From: Paracoccus kondratievae
GTDB lineage: Bacteria > Pseudomonadota > Alphaproteobacteria > Rhodobacterales > Rhodobacteraceae
Reading direction: 5' to 3'
Assembly (NCBI RefSeq): GCF_009301415.1
Contig: NZ_CP045072.1
Location: forward strand, 1,789,001-1,853,000
Length of the DNA stretch: 64,000 nucleotides
The translations under genes and the position numbers were made by a program. Below are positions 63,277 to 64,000 of the stretch, piece by piece. The notes beneath the pieces were generated by a model. The model saw only the letters and a program-made list of their open reading frames with translations. It did no database searches and was not told where the DNA came from. Numbering within the stretch: the stretch's first letter is position 1; each line of letters starts with the position of its first letter.

Positions 63277-64000
63277 GCGCGCAGCTCCGGTGCCAGTGCC
63301 GCAAGACGTTCAAGGATCGCCCGCAGCGTTACCCGCAATGTTTCGGCCTTGGACTCGTCATAGGCAAAGGGCGGGGTCTCGGTCGCCAGATGTGTCGATT
63401 GCGCCAGCTCCATCTGGATGGCGTGAACGCCCTGCTGCGGCTGGCCATAGTGCCGGGTTGTCCAGCCGCCCTTAAAGCGGCCGTTCACCACATTGCTGCG
63501 ACCAGTGGCGGCGCAAAGCTCGGCCGTGGCTGCTTCGATACGCTTGTCGCAGGACGCGCCGCTGTTGGTGCCGATATTGAAATCCGGCAGTACGCCTTCG
63601 AACAGAAAGGGGATCACCGAGCGGATCGAGTGGCAGTCGTAAAGAATTGCCACGCCATGGCGCGCCCGCACCCGCTCGATCTCGGCGGTAAGCGCCTGAT
63701 GATAGGGGGTGTGAAAGCGGGCTTTGCGGTCGGCGATTTCCTCGGCACCCGGTTCGGTCAGCCAGATCGCTTCGCCGTCGAAATCGGTCAGCGGCACAAG
63801 GCCGGTGGTGTTCTGGCCGGGATAAAGGCTTGCATCATCCGGCCCGCGATTGGCGTCGATGACATAGCGATGAAAGGTCGCGCGCACCGTTGTCGCGCCG
63901 GGCAGCAGCCGGTCATAAAGCCGCTCGATATGCCAGTCGGTATCGGCCAGCACCTGTCCGCGCGGGTTCAGCCGGGCACGAATGTCGTCCGGCAGCCAGG
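63273..64000 (-). CDS. hutG: N-formylglutamate deformylase, N-terminally cut
   Basis: Hydrolyses N-formylglutamate to glutamate and formate in the last step of the HutF/HutG route. DTDWHIERLYDRLLPGATTV, CHSIRSVIPFLFEG and NIGTNSGASCDKR are diagnostic, with metal-binding D/H residues. The reading frame is open to the window edge (the apparent GTG at 63953 is internal); about 15 more codons read LPDDIRARLNPRGQ. Its stop overlaps the CoA-transferase start by four bases. Confidence 0.95.
   Translation of the reverse strand, partial: WLPDDIRARLNPRGQVLADTDWHIERLYDRLLPGATTVRATFHRYVIDANRGPDDASLYPGQNTTGLVPLTDFDGEAIWLTEPGAEEIADRKARFHTPYHQALTAEIERVRARHGVAILYDCHSIRSVIPFLFEGVLPDFNIGTNSGASCDKRIEAATAELCAATGRSNVVNGRFKGGWTTRHYGQPQQGVHAIQMELAQSTHLATETPPFAYDESKAETLRVTLRAILERLAALAPELRA

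Overview
The window looks like chromosomal DNA of a GC-rich alphaproteobacterium, most likely Rhodobacteraceae and probably Paracoccus or a close relative. The supports are the order tRNA-Trp, secE, nusG, rplKAJL, rpoBC, rpsLG, fusA, tuf, S10 operon, spc operon; a four-cysteine (metal-lid) adenylate kinase as known from Paracoccus; OxyR, ExbBD/TonB and Hut proteins of alphaproteobacterial type; and high third-position GC. The genus is inferred from recall, not from a search.

Region 1 (1-18447, all minus strand) is the str/S10/spc/alpha ribosomal block, transcribed from right to left: rpsL, rpsG, fusA, tuf copy 1, rpsJ to rplP, rpmC to rpmD, rplO, secY, adk, rpsM, rpsK. It is punctuated in an unusual way. 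Strong intrinsic terminators follow rplP and rpmD, and each is followed by a new sigma70-like promoter. A 635-bp gap separates rplP from rpmC, and a gene for a predicted outer-membrane barrel protein sits between rpmD and rplO.

Region 2 (18655-33646, minus) starts with three non-ribosomal genes (Rhamno_transf-like glycosyltransferase, EamA transporter, isoprenylcysteine methyltransferase-like membrane protein) between rpsL and rpoC. It continues with rpoC, rpoB, rplL, rplJ, rplA, rplK, nusG, secE and tRNA-Trp(CCA).

Region 3 (33656-44039) is accessory: an ABC exporter, a truncated hexapeptide acetyltransferase, a GFA-fold protein, a VOC protein, a dienelactone hydrolase, tuf copy 2 (one base different from copy 1), a DUF533 protein, and a tightly coupled msbA-like/ygfZ/dinB operon.

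Region 4 (44177-51229, plus) has a glyoxylate-type aminotransferase, a lower-GC patch (GNAT, NIPSNAP-like, streptomycin-kinase-like APH), then an iron module: siderophore-interacting flavoreductase, exbB, exbD, tonB. OxyR (minus), a CNNM/CorC-type protein (minus), a patatin (plus) and an old-yellow-enzyme homologue (minus) follow.

Region 5 (56274-64000, minus) is a histidine-utilisation operon cut by the window edge: hutG, a type III CoA-transferase, an acyl-CoA dehydrogenase, hutU, then a polar amino acid ABC transporter. The CoA-transferase/dehydrogenase pair is translationally coupled to hutG and lies directly upstream of hutU. I propose that it oxidises imidazolepropionate to urocanate through CoA thioesters and so feeds HutU. 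This is the most interesting candidate system in the window.
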